Part shown: one piece after another, positions 44,701-54,300 of the stretch
Numbering within the stretch: position 1 is the stretch's first letter
How the letters are laid out: the number at the start of each line of letters is the position of its first letter
Assembly (NCBI RefSeq): GCF_003473485.1
Contig: NC_053045.1
Span: forward strand, 57,640,494-57,704,493
Source of the DNA: Medicago truncatula
Taxonomy: Eukaryota > Streptophyta > Magnoliopsida > Fabales > Fabaceae
Length of the DNA: 64,000 nt
Direction: 5' to 3'
Translations under genes and position numbers: made by a program
The notes under the pieces: model-generated
What the model was told of the DNA's origin: nothing
The model's input: the letters and a program-made list of their open reading frames with translations, nothing else
Databases searched by the model: none

Positions 44701-45143
44701 TATTATTATTGATTGTGAATCTCACCCCTTCTGCTTGAAAATGTTACCCTTCGTATGGGTAACTTGCAGGTAATAAAGATTAGTAGGAGTGGTGGCTCAA
44801 CTGTCTAGGGCTCTGATACGTACGGGATGAGATTTAGTTATATTTGTTTTCATTCCTTATGTATCAATTTTGGAATTATGATGTGGAGCCTTTTATGGTC
44901 TTTTGAACAATGTTGTTGACTTATGTTGAGGCCTTTAGTGCCATAAACTGTTGTTGGATGTTCACGATGTTATTGATTTGAAAACTATTCCGCTGCTATG
45001 TTTTCATATTTTATCAAGTTGTTTTAATTAAATAGTTTTATTTTCTATTTAAGAAATTTTGAAATGACGTGTAACATGCCCGTTGTGGAACTACTCTGAT
45101 GAATATTTGTTATATAATTGTTTTTGGGTAACGGGGTGTTACA
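41727..45143 (+). mobile_element. 3.4-kb solo LTR, probably Ty3/gypsy (Tekay/Del-like)
   Basis: Begins TGTAACGCCC and ends GGGGTGTTACA, flanked by an exact 5-bp duplication TGTAG (41722-41726 and 45144-45148). TG...CA ends with a 5-bp duplication and no coding sequence over 3417 bp fit a solo LTR left by recombination. Very long LTRs with TGTAACRCCC ends are known in chromovirus lineages such as Tekay/Del; that assignment is inference. The interior is rich in GTTGATGATG-type low-complexity sequence. Orientation is undetermined. Confidence 0.8.
43475..43905. repeat. 215-bp tandem duplication in the solo LTR
   Basis: Two units starting GTATGCATGG (43475 and 43690), about 90 % alike. Each contains two sub-repeats of AGCGGTGAGGGCTTCGGTCC, giving four copies of that motif. 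Confidence 0.85.
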
Positions 45144-46943
45144 TGTAGCCTATAAAACAACCCAGTTTCATCCATATTGAAAACATCTTTCATAGGGAAC
45201 TGATCAATTTTCTCTCGAATCGATACCAATTTCTACTCCATGTCTTGTACATCAATAGACCCACTCTCGCCAAAAGGATGAAATGACTTTATGCCATGTC
45301 GGTGCTTGAATTTCCCAAGCCATCCTGTAGAGAAGTTAAAATCTGAATCATCATGAGGGTACAAGAGTTTCATTGTATCTCTTGCCTTCTGCAAAATTAA
45401 TTCTCCTGTGATATTCACACGTTCTTGATGCTGTAGAAACCACTCATAAACAACCTTCTCCATGTCAGGATATTTTATTGGTTTGTGTCTTTTGATCTCC
45501 GCTCTTCCCTTTTCTATTCCAGTAGAGAGATAGTCATTTGACTGCTTAAGTGTGTTTGATATTGTTCCTTGACTAACTTTCAACTGAAATTTTCCCTCAA
45601 GCCATCTCTGCAAGTCTTTTTGTATGCTTGCAGGATTATCTCTCTTGTACTCGCACAACTCCTTACATATTTGATCTGACATAGTTGATTTTGCAACACC
45701 TTTTAGATGAGAAGCCATCTCGTGAGTGAGATATGGTTTGAATACTTTTAACACATTCATGTAATTTATATATGCCAAACTTGCTTAAAAATACATTGAA
45801 CATTCCACTTGTTTACATTTACTATACACTTCAAAAGTCAAAAGTCATATTTCCAATGGATATGAATACAATATTTATTAATTTACATTGAGTCTCAAGA
45901 TTTGGTGCAACGTAATTCTAAGAGACATAGACTAATTTGCCTTTTTGTTTGGTATGTACAGTATAATTACTTAAAAACTCTTTAAATTAATAATTATTAA
46001 TTTATCGATAAATTAATAACTCTCTAAATTAATAAATTTCTCCGATCCCGACATTATTAATTTATAGAGTTTCTACTGTAGTGTTTGAGCTTATAACTTA
46101 TAGCTTTTTGTTTTTTCTTCAAATTTTATCCTCATTATTTTATTTGAGATCCATATTTACTCTTATACTCTATTGTAATTTAAAATAAACTGCGTATGTT
46201 ATAAATGCAGTCATTTACTTTTTTGACATTTTGAATGCACTCATAATGATTCAAAATAAATATATAATTCAATAATTATCCCTTTTTATCGATAAACATG
46301 CATCATAAAAAATAAAAAATAAATGGACTCCATCGTTTTTTATACGTATAATCGTCCACCTCTAAAAAAATAATGTACAATCCTTTAAAAAAGTGTATAG
46401 TCGTAGAACGTTTTTATTATTCAAGTATAGATAATACATCTTTTTTAAAGAAGTATAGATAATACATATGTAGTTTTTTTTCGAAACAAATACATATATA
46501 ATTTTGGTATATAATAATACATATAGATTGTTAATCTTTAAAAAATATATACATACAGATCATTAAAAAAATACATATAGATGTATTTTTTTTTTAAATT
46601 CAATAATACATTCCATTATTGTTTAGTTTTTGTAAGTATAAACACTTAAATAAAATAAAAATAGAGCATAAAATTTTTAGCAAATAAAAATTAATTTCAT
46701 TATGTATAAAAAATACATTAAATTAATAATTTTTTTGAGAGGATATTAACTTAATAAATTTAAATTACTAAATTATTAATACTTATTATAAATTAAAAAT
46801 GTCCTTTTATGTCATTTTACATTTACAAGCTAGTTGAACCGCTAATTTTACCAAACATTTCAATTAGCTTATCAGCTATTAGTCATCAGCTATAAGCTAT
46901 CAGCTAACTTATAAGTTATCCGCTATTTTTACTAAACAGAGCC

Positions 46944-47161
46944 TAACTTTACATTATTACACAAAAATAATTTATTAGTTATTTAGAAAGTAGGATCAAC
47001 TCATACATATTTTATTACTTCTTTTGAACATGAGACCTGTTAGTTGTTAATAGATACACATATTTTCTTCCTTCAATGAGAGTCTTTAATAGAGAGTGAT
47101 TCTTGTTAAGTAAAACATCACCCATTGGTGATGCTTTAAAAGGATACAATGATTAAATTAT
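46944..47161. other. short spacer
   Basis: About 220 bp between two transposable elements. AT-rich, nothing recognised. Confidence 0.5.
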
Positions 47162-48063
47162 GGTTAATAGGCCTTTACCCCCCTCAAATATAGGTCACTT
47201 TTGGTTTTACCTCCTATAAAAAAAATTTGTCAGATTCCGTCCTTGTAAATTTTTGTTTTGTTTTGGAAAACCTCTCTAGGCCAGCCGACCGTGCATTTTC
47301 GCTGATGTGACACATTGAGACACCGTTTTCTGATGACGTGGCACGCTGACTGTATAATTTTTTTTTTATTGTGTACACGTGACATTTGTGATTTTTTTAA
47401 AAAAATAATTAAAAAAGTTTAAAAATTTATATGTATCGAAATTTTCAAAAAATTTATTTTTTAGAAAAAATCTTAATTAATTTCCTGAAAAAAAAATTGA
47501 ATTTTCTTTAAAAAATTTCGAAATAAATTTTCTTATTATTTTTTTTTAAAAAAAATCGAATTAGTTTAAGTTCCTGAAATTTTGATAAGAAGTGTTATTT
47601 TTTATTATAGGATTTCTATAAAAAAAAGGAAAAATTCAGGAATTTAAAATATTTCAGGAACTTAATTCAGATTTTTTTTATAATTTTTTCGACAATTTCG
47701 ATATATATTAATCTTTTCCAAAAAAAATTTTAAAATTTTACAGATTTTTTTTGTCATTGTTTTTCATTTTACCTGATTTTATTAATTTTTCCATAATTTT
47801 TTTATTTTTCCGGTTTTTTTTTTATTTTTCAGCATTTGTTTTCATTTTTTTATTTGCCACGCGTACACAATAAAAATTATACAGCGCGTCTTATCATCAG
47901 AAAATGGTGACTCGACATGTCACATCAGCGAAAATGCAGAATCAACTGACTTAGGGGGATTTTCCAAAACAAAAAGGATTTTAGAATGACAGAATCTCAC
48001 CAAAAAAAAATTACAGGAAAAAACTAAAAGTGATCTATATTGGAGGTTAAAAGCCTATTAACC
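47162..48063. mobile_element. foldback / MULE-like MITE with about 250-bp inverted arms (0.9 kb)
   Basis: GGTTAATAGGC at 47162 pairs with GCCTATTAACC ending at 48063. The arms stay similar over about 250 bp (for example TTTTCGCTGATGTGACA and the ATCAGAAAA / CGTGTACACAATAAAA parts), with an AT-rich centre. Long arms and no coding capacity suggest a non-autonomous Mutator-like or foldback element. The target duplication was not resolved. It ends about 100 bp upstream of an mTERF gene. Confidence 0.7.
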
Positions 48064-48162
48064 CTTATTGTTTTATGCCAAGAAAAAAACCTTAGTCATA
48101 AGCACTTTTGACTCAAAATACAGAATCGCTATCTGCCTTCGACATTTTCTGTATTTGATTTG

Positions 48163-49341
48163 ATGCTGAAATTCGTCTCCCACAGTTCCCTGGTTCGTGC
48201 CCAGGTCAAGGGTTTTCTTCTCCTATTCACCACAACATCATCATCTACACTTTCTTCTTCTTCTTTCAATTCCAATTTCAATTTCCGCTTCAGTTCCGCT
48301 TCAACCACCTCTCACTCTTTCACCGTCTCTTACCTCATCAACAATTACGGTCTCTCCCCTCAAACCGCACTCAATGTTTCTCGCAAGCTCACTCTCTCCG
48401 ATACCCAAAAACCGGATTCAGTTATCGCCCTCTTCACAACCCATGGCTTCTCCAACACTCAAATTCGTAATATCATCAAAAGGGAACCTTGCTTACTCTT
48501 ATGCCTCGACCCCAACAAGATACTTTTACCAAAGTTTCAATTTTTACTCTCCAAAGGTGCTTCTACTTCTGATATTGTTCGCATTGTAAATGCTAACCCT
48601 AAATTCCTATTAAGAAGTTTGCACAATCATATTATCCCTACTTATGATTTTATTAGAGGGTTTCTTCAATCTGATAAACAAGCCATCACATGTATTAATC
48701 GTTATGCTTCTTTTATTTCTGATTCTCGTGTCGAAACTAATGTCAAATTATTGCTTGATAATGGAGCCACACACTCAAATATTGCTACATTGTTGCGTAG
48801 TTCTCCTAGGATATATTGTTCATCCAATCTGTTGGAGACTATTCAGGAATTGAAGCAACTAGGTTTCAATTCTTCAACTTCAACTTTTTCTATTGCATTG
48901 GTTGCTAAGAGAACTGTGAATGACACTAGGTGGGCTGAGAAAGTTGAAATTTTTAAGAAATGGGGTTGGTCTGATGAAGACATTCTTCAAGCATTTAGGA
49001 GGCAACCATACTGTATGTTGTCATCGGCTCAAAAAATCGATGCAGTTTTGAGCGCTTGGGTTGATCAGTTAGGTTTGAATTCTTTGGATCTTGTTAATGC
49101 TCCAGGAATCTTTCTATTGAGACTCGAGAAGCGGGTTATTCCAAGGGCTGCAGTTTTGCAGTTCCTTGTATCTAAAGGTTTGAGAAGAAGGGACGCCTCA
49201 CTAAGTGCACCGTTTGCTGTGACAGAGAAGTTGTTTCTGGACAAATTTGTGAAATGTTTTAAGGAGGATTCTCCTCATTTGTTGAAGTTGTATCAGGAAA
49301 AAATGAATCTTGCAAATAGCATGGAGAAGAAGCCTTCATGA
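48163..49341 (+). CDS. mTERF-family protein (392 aa)
   Basis: Mitochondrial transcription termination factor family; plant members act in mitochondria or chloroplasts in RNA processing and transcription. The N-terminal 55 residues are S/T-rich, with few acidic residues, as in an organelle transit peptide. Tandem mTERF helix repeats follow: SYLINNYGLSPQTALNVSRKL, then KPDSVIALFTTHGFSNTQIRNII, KREPCLLL, ILLPKFQFLLSKGAS, NPKFLLRSLHNHIIPTYDF, SPRIYCSS, WGWSDEDILQAFRRQP, LEKRVIPRAAVLQFL and SKGLRRRDASL. This is the plant subfamily of single-exon, clustered mTERFs. I start at the ATG at 48163; the preceding in-frame TTG is not a likely start. Intact. It is a diverged paralogue of the gene at 57540-58673, on the opposite strand. 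Confidence 0.93.
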   Translation: MLKFVSHSSLVRAQVKGFLLLFTTTSSSTLSSSSFNSNFNFRFSSASTTSHSFTVSYLINNYGLSPQTALNVSRKLTLSDTQKPDSVIALFTTHGFSNTQIRNIIKREPCLLLCLDPNKILLPKFQFLLSKGASTSDIVRIVNANPKFLLRSLHNHIIPTYDFIRGFLQSDKQAITCINRYASFISDSRVETNVKLLLDNGATHSNIATLLRSSPRIYCSSNLLETIQELKQLGFNSSTSTFSIALVAKRTVNDTRWAEKVEIFKKWGWSDEDILQAFRRQPYCMLSSAQKIDAVLSAWVDQLGLNSLDLVNAPGIFLLRLEKRVIPRAAVLQFLVSKGLRRRDASLSAPFAVTEKLFLDKFVKCFKEDSPHLLKLYQEKMNLANSMEKKPS

Positions 49342-51000
49342 AGTGTGTAACTTCTCAATCATGGTAACTAGTTTTCAGCAATTTCATATGAGATTTCAGT
49401 TTCCTACAAAAAAAATTAAAAATAGTCCTATGTTTTAAGAACAATATAGCTGACTATCCTAACATTCTCATTCTAGCCTCTGCTGTAAGTTTATGAAATG
49501 TTCTACCGATGAAAAAGTAAGACTTGCAGTTGCAGATAACAAAGATGACACTTATTATTGTGGTAAAACCACCTGATTGTGTAACTTATTAATCAAATTT
49601 TGTTGGCTCAATTCCTTGTTGTTTTGCCATTCCCTTGAAACACTTGTTCATTGCTGTCTAAATCAGGACACTTTAGATGGTCTTGTGTGCGGTGAAATAA
49701 TAGTTTTGTAAGCAGGATTTGTTGACATTCATATTGTGCTTAATATGATAACACATTTTGCAAATTATGCTTTCCGAGGAAAGGACAGTGTGGTCATGCA
49801 TCAGTAGACTTGGTCGAGTAAATCACCTAACTTCCCTTTGAAATTATAGGGGACTGTTTTTTTTTTACCCCCTCTGAAATTTGCAAATAGACAAAATGAT
49901 TTCTGAATTTGAACGACATCGAGTAAGTTTGTCCTTCTGTTCACTTATGCCGACTGTGGATGTGGCAAGTTCACATATAAGTCAACTCAATTGTTCAATC
50001 TTAGAAAGAAATTGGATACCCATTTTGCTCTTCATCCTCTCTTCAATTATCTCTTCTCTATCTTCAATTGTGATGAATTTGTAATCAAACATCGGTAAAG
50101 GAATTTGATGGATGTGGATTTTTACTAAAATGTCAGTTGAACCCATAAATATCAAGCTTATAGCCGAACAGGTTTTTGATCAACTTCATTTCTTATCTTC
50201 ACAAAGCTTTGTGAAAAATTATCATGGAATAGGAAACAACCAGCCAATGATTAAAAAATGCAGCTCCAAAATTCTTGAAAAATGTTGGAATGAAACAAAA
50301 TAAAATACCTTTGATTTGCATCAAAATACTCATTGCACTACGTCACTAACACAAGTTATTCAAAGTCTTACGAAGGCATTAGAGACTACAAAAAAGGAGA
50401 GAGGGTAGAACCTGTTGTCTCAAGTATTACTATCGATCTAATTCAAACAAATTAAAGCATGAAGAGAATATTGGCTTATTGTTACTTTAATTTGTCTACT
50501 CTTTGTAAATAGAGATCCCTCGCCCATCATAGTCCATTGCCGATGTTTTATTTTATAGATTAAACATCATTGAAGAGATTGAAGACACCATTGAAGTGAG
50601 GAAAACGCCATAATATTGGAGAAAAAGTTACCTTTGAAGCAAAATGAGTATCCAATTTCTTCCCAAATTTGGACAATTTGTCAATTAGTCTCTAAAAGCA
50701 AGTATGTGTAAAAATGAATTTTAGAATAAAAAACTGCAATTTCAAACCACTTATTCACCTTATGGGGTGAATATCTAGCTACTAGTCTAATTGACAAAAA
50801 AAAAAAAAATTTACAAAGGCAAAATCAATTTTACTCAAAAATCAAATTTGCACCTTCATATTAGTTCAGATCTCTTTTGAAGTGGAATCAAAGATACACT
50901 TGATCAAATATTTGTAAAAGGAATCGAACCAAATAATTTCATTGAGAGAAAAGTTGATTTTCCAGTTTTTGACTTATGAGCTGTTTGACTTCTTTTTTAT
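49342..51000. other. intergenic DNA, no gene recognised
   Basis: Includes the 3' UTR of the mTERF gene. Short ORFs (49881-50084, 50112-50303) have no family. A T-rich tract (49858-49869) and an A tract (50790-50807) lie here. No paired repeat ends were found. Confidence 0.45.
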
Positions 51001-51480
51001 TTACATAAATAAAAATGTCTAGGTCCATAAAACAAAACTAAGGAAATAAGACGAGGAAAGGAAAGGCTACTGTCATACAATCAGCGAGCAAAAACTTGGC
51101 CTAGCTGAGCAAATAGGTGTTTATACATAAATCAGTGGGACCTATAATCGCAGCCAATAGAAGCAAGAACATGCATCAACGCAATGATTTGCTTCCCTAC
51201 AAATTATATGGCTGACTCTAACCCCAAACTATCGAATGAAACTCTAATCTTCAGAAGCAAAACCAGACTCCAACACAGTCATACAGGAGGATTATCTCTT
51301 TTAATGATGTTGGAAACCACCTCTTGGGTCCAGATAAAGCTCAACGAGCTTAAAGCCCATCGCATGCGCTACAGAAAGATCTTCATTCACCCCAAAGCTC
51401 TGCAACATAGGCATTGTACACACCAAGATATTTAGAGAAGTCGCGCATCCATTTGCCATGCATGTCTATAAATTAAACCA
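51001..51480 (-). pseudogene. RNase H-like domain remnant
   Basis: Read on the minus strand: WMRDFSKYLGVYNAYVAELWG, then after a frame change SVAHAMGFKLVELYLDP, stop-rich sequence, and REANHCVDA near 51150. These are in the order of a plant RNase H-like domain (AELWG helix with catalytic E, VELYLD strand with catalytic D, REANHCVDAL helix with final D). Frameshifts and stops make it a pseudogene, probably from a LINE or domesticated RNase H gene. The plus-strand ORF at 51184-51435 is its shadow. Confidence 0.65.
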
Positions 51481-53390
51481 CCCCAACTAGAAACACAAGC
51501 TTCCGACTTGATTGTCTCGTCAATATTCAGGCACATCCAACTGATTTTACTGATTTTTAACACACACACAAACGCACATACTGCACATCAACCACTTGGT
51601 ATAGATTCCAATGATAATTGGATCAGTTATAAACAAGAATGTGCGTTGGAGGTGTAGAAACATGGAACAAAACAATTTCTACCTTGTCGTGTCTTTGGGA
51701 AAACAACAGACACGGTTCTAAAGTCTAAACACACTCTTAGTGCAGAATGGAAGCTGTCTTTTGCGTTCTTATCCCTCATGTTACAATTCCCGTCTTGAAT
51801 CAATGGAAAACAAAACCATGTAAGCTACAATTTTACCAGGCACAGGTACTGTCCTACAAGTGTGCTGAAAGCGGTGAGAACACCATTACCATAAACATAT
51901 ACACTTCAGGCTGCAAGTTTCACAACCGTCCTCCATCTATTCTCCTTGTAGCAGCTAAATACAAGCATTTTAATCATGTCCATATCTCATATTCTTTTCA
52001 TCAAGCAAACAAATTCTTGAAGCAAAAGTTGCTTATCACAGTTATGAGTGGAAAAATGACACATCTAGATAATAAGCAAATAAAATGATTCACATGAACT
52101 AGTAATATAATGTCTAAACTCTCAAATAATCCCCTAATTCCAACATAGTTAATATTTTTAAGTGCAATTTCATTCAGTAGGTTTTAGCAAATGCCTGAAG
52201 GTATTTTCACATATCTACTCATTTCACTGCTATAAAACTTAATCCTACCTAAATATAAAAAGAAAAGAAAAAACTTTCCCAAGAGTTAGCTACATTAATC
52301 AAACATCGTCGTAACGTCCTGTCATGTATTGAGTGTAAGGGTAGAGTTTTATCCTCTTGACTCTCTTCATGATTGTTTTTGTTGGTCTCTCTCTCTTCAT
52401 CTAATTAATGGACAATCCTATATTTCGTTGATTGCTCTCACTGTTGTTTCCACAGGCTTTCTCCTCACATAACCAAATCACCTAACACAACAATCTACCA
52501 TCTTTTCTACAAAGAAAATTGAGAGCTACCTCAATTTTATCTCTAATAATTAAAAAATTATAATTGTATTCTAATCCTATCTTGTCAAATGTAACCACTC
52601 AAAAATCCTAACATTTTCATTTCTGTGATACTTGAGTTTACTTTCTTGTTGGCTCTTCATATCCCAATATTCAGTATCAAACAGAAACCTATATTGCCAA
52701 ATATGTGTGTGCGCTGCGCGGGTATTCAGCCCATATAATTTATAATAATAGATAGTTATTATTCAGTGAAAAACACGATATGCACTAACCTGTTCTTCCA
52801 CACAAAGCTAACAAAATGAGACACTGTAAGTGTATGAAAGCTTGTGTATACAACAAAAGTTGCATACAAATAATCAGAAGAATAATCATTGAATCACTTA
52901 GGTTTCCCTAACCCAGACAAACATTTCTGATATTATATGAACTTTACTTTGGTTTATTCAAATTGCCACCATAAAGGAAATTATTTCTGACATGTTTACC
53001 TTCTTTCTGACATTGTTCTAATCTCAAAATTCCTAAGGATATGTGACAAGAATCCATACACGTCTTTCAAATTGAAAATGAATACATGTTGAATAAACCA
53101 GTCACATTTTCCAACTGCAAAACCAATGGTTCTCTTGGATCAGCTGTTTATAAAATATAAAGCTAGTCCATATAGGCCAGAAGTGTGACTTAAACCTGAA
53201 AAGGTTCCAAATTCCAAATGAAAAAAATACAGTCAAACTAGAATCTCCCTACCAAACCAGAGAGGCTGTATCCAAAATATGAATTATGACCTAAATGTCA
53301 GAATACTGCAACTACAATGACATGAAGAAACATTATATGGCTGGTTTTAAGAGCGAAACCAATCTGTGTAACATAACCAAGCACAAGGTG
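51481..53390. other. 3' region of the mTERF pseudogene, partly duplicated
   Basis: About 52200-52760 shares segments with 56330-57260 (for example ACCTCAATTTT, CAAATATGTGTG and TTCAGCCCATATAATTT), so the duplication that made the two minus-strand mTERF copies included at least 1 kb of 3' flank. The ORF at 51747-52088 is unsupported. Confidence 0.5.
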
Positions 53391-54300
53391 CTAGCAGTCT
53401 CCCTGATTTAGCTTTAATAGCTTAGATGTTTCCTCCTCAAAACGTTTCACATACCTTCGCTGGAAATCCTCATCAGTTGCATGAAATGGTGTGCATAAGC
53501 TAGAACCCTTCTTCATCAAACCTTTGGATAGAAGATACTTGATAACTGAAGCCCTTGGAATAAGCCTTTTCTCTATACTATACCCAAAAATTGCTGGTTC
53601 AGTTAAGAGCAGCAAAGGATCCCACCCAAGCTCATCGACCCAAAATCTCATCACTGATTGAGTTTGTCTGGAGACCGTAACATAAAGTTGGGTTGCTTCC
53701 TAAATGCATTAAAAATATCATCTTCAGAACAACCCCAACTCTTCAAGACATCAAATTTAGCATCCCACTGGGATTTGGTGACAGCCCTTTTGGCCAATAA
53801 TGCTACACAAAAGTTGTATTTGGAAGGTTGAAACCCTAATTCCTTAATCTCCTCCAAAGCCTTTTTCAAATCACTAGTACATATTATAGAAGGTCTGCTA
53901 GTAAGCAAACGGTAAATACTTGAAGCAGTGAGACCAAAATCAAGCAAAAATTTCACATTTGGTTTCATGCGAGGATCGCTAATGGAAGTAGGACAAGCGA
54001 TTATAGAATGAATAGCTTTTTTATCAGAGGGGCAGAAACTCCTTACCAATTCAAAAGCAGGGATAATGTGTTTGTCGAGGCTTACACGAACAAAACGAGG
54101 GCTTCTGGTGATGGCGGCAACAATGTCTTGGGGAGAAGCACCTTTGGAGTATAAAAATTGAATCTTTGGCAAAATAGATGGTTTGTATCTGATGATTGGA
54201 GAAAGCGTGGGTTTTGAAAAAGGAGATAACCGAATCGGCTTTGTGAGGGGTGTTTAAACGAAGTTGTTTGGATGCTTTCGGACCTGGATTTGGTGCTGCA
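53391..54300 (-). pseudogene. mTERF-family pseudogene
   Basis: Closely related to the intact gene at 57540-58673. From the 5' side: KASKQLRLNTPHKADSVISFF..HQIQTI survives, then about 45 nt (the RRDPLVFVSNPIKS part of the relative) are lost and the frame shifts. It is then open as LPKIQFLYSKGAS through SPDKLN (54172-53651), then one base is deleted (AATGCG became AATCA) creating a stop, then MMRFWVDELGWDPLLLL to the normal C-terminus. The transit peptide and first repeat are absent: homology ends at 54300. Three independent lesions make it a pseudogene. Confidence 0.88.

Larger units (their letters stand above)
40731..45760 (-). pseudogene. pogo-like transposase split by a solo LTR, with two in-frame TAG codons
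   Basis: The N-terminal part (45760-45144) has a helix-turn-helix and CENP-B-type DNA-binding region (ASIQKDLQRWLEGKFQLKVSQ, then PDMEKVVYEWFLQ and STGWLGKFKHRHGI), followed by NMDETGLFYRL. The C-terminal part (41726-40731) has the DDE core: LLVVDNCPAHP and FLPPNMTSKIQPCDAGIIRAF, then an acidic region and KQTTIGSYF near the end. All three catalytic aspartates are present (MDETG, VVDNC, QPCDAG). If the LTR and one 5-bp target copy are disregarded, the frame continues without shift. Two TAG codons interrupt it, after QDME (about 45233) and after ACSEV (40989). Inactive as it stands. Confidence 0.88.
40527..46078 (-). mobile_element. pogo-like (Tc1/mariner) transposon, Lemi/Emigrant type
   Basis: Inverted ends CAGTAGAAACTCTTTAAATT (left) and CAGTAGAAACTCTATAAATT (right, reversed), with sub-terminal ATTAATAAACTCTCTAAA repeats, flanked by TA on each side (40525-40526 and 46079-46080). 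TA duplication, these ends and a CENP-B/DDE transposase define pogo-like elements; the ends resemble those of Emigrant and Lemi1. Without the inserted LTR it is about 2.1 kb. Confidence 0.9.
40381..46943. mobile_element. hAT-like MITE hosting nested insertions
   Basis: Outer ends GGGTCTGTTTGGTA (40381) and, reversed, GGCTCTGTTTAGTA (ending 46943) with sub-terminal AGCTTATAGCTTATAAGC repeats on both sides. These are typical of abundant plant hAT-like MITEs. The pogo element sits in the middle (40527-46078). Without it the MITE is about 1.0 kb. An 8-bp target duplication could not be confirmed. Confidence 0.6.

Noticed and set aside
41727-45143. A gene or long non-coding RNA inside the 3.4-kb insertion
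   Set aside because: TG...CA ends, exact 5-bp target duplication and absence of long ORFs show a solo LTR. Small ORFs (42264-42497, 43363-43714) are not conserved units.
48160-48162. TTG as start of the first mTERF gene, and similar TTG starts for NF-YB (32121) and the pogo ORF (45778)
   Set aside because: Plant nuclear genes rarely initiate at TTG. In-frame ATG codons follow closely in each case and were used instead.
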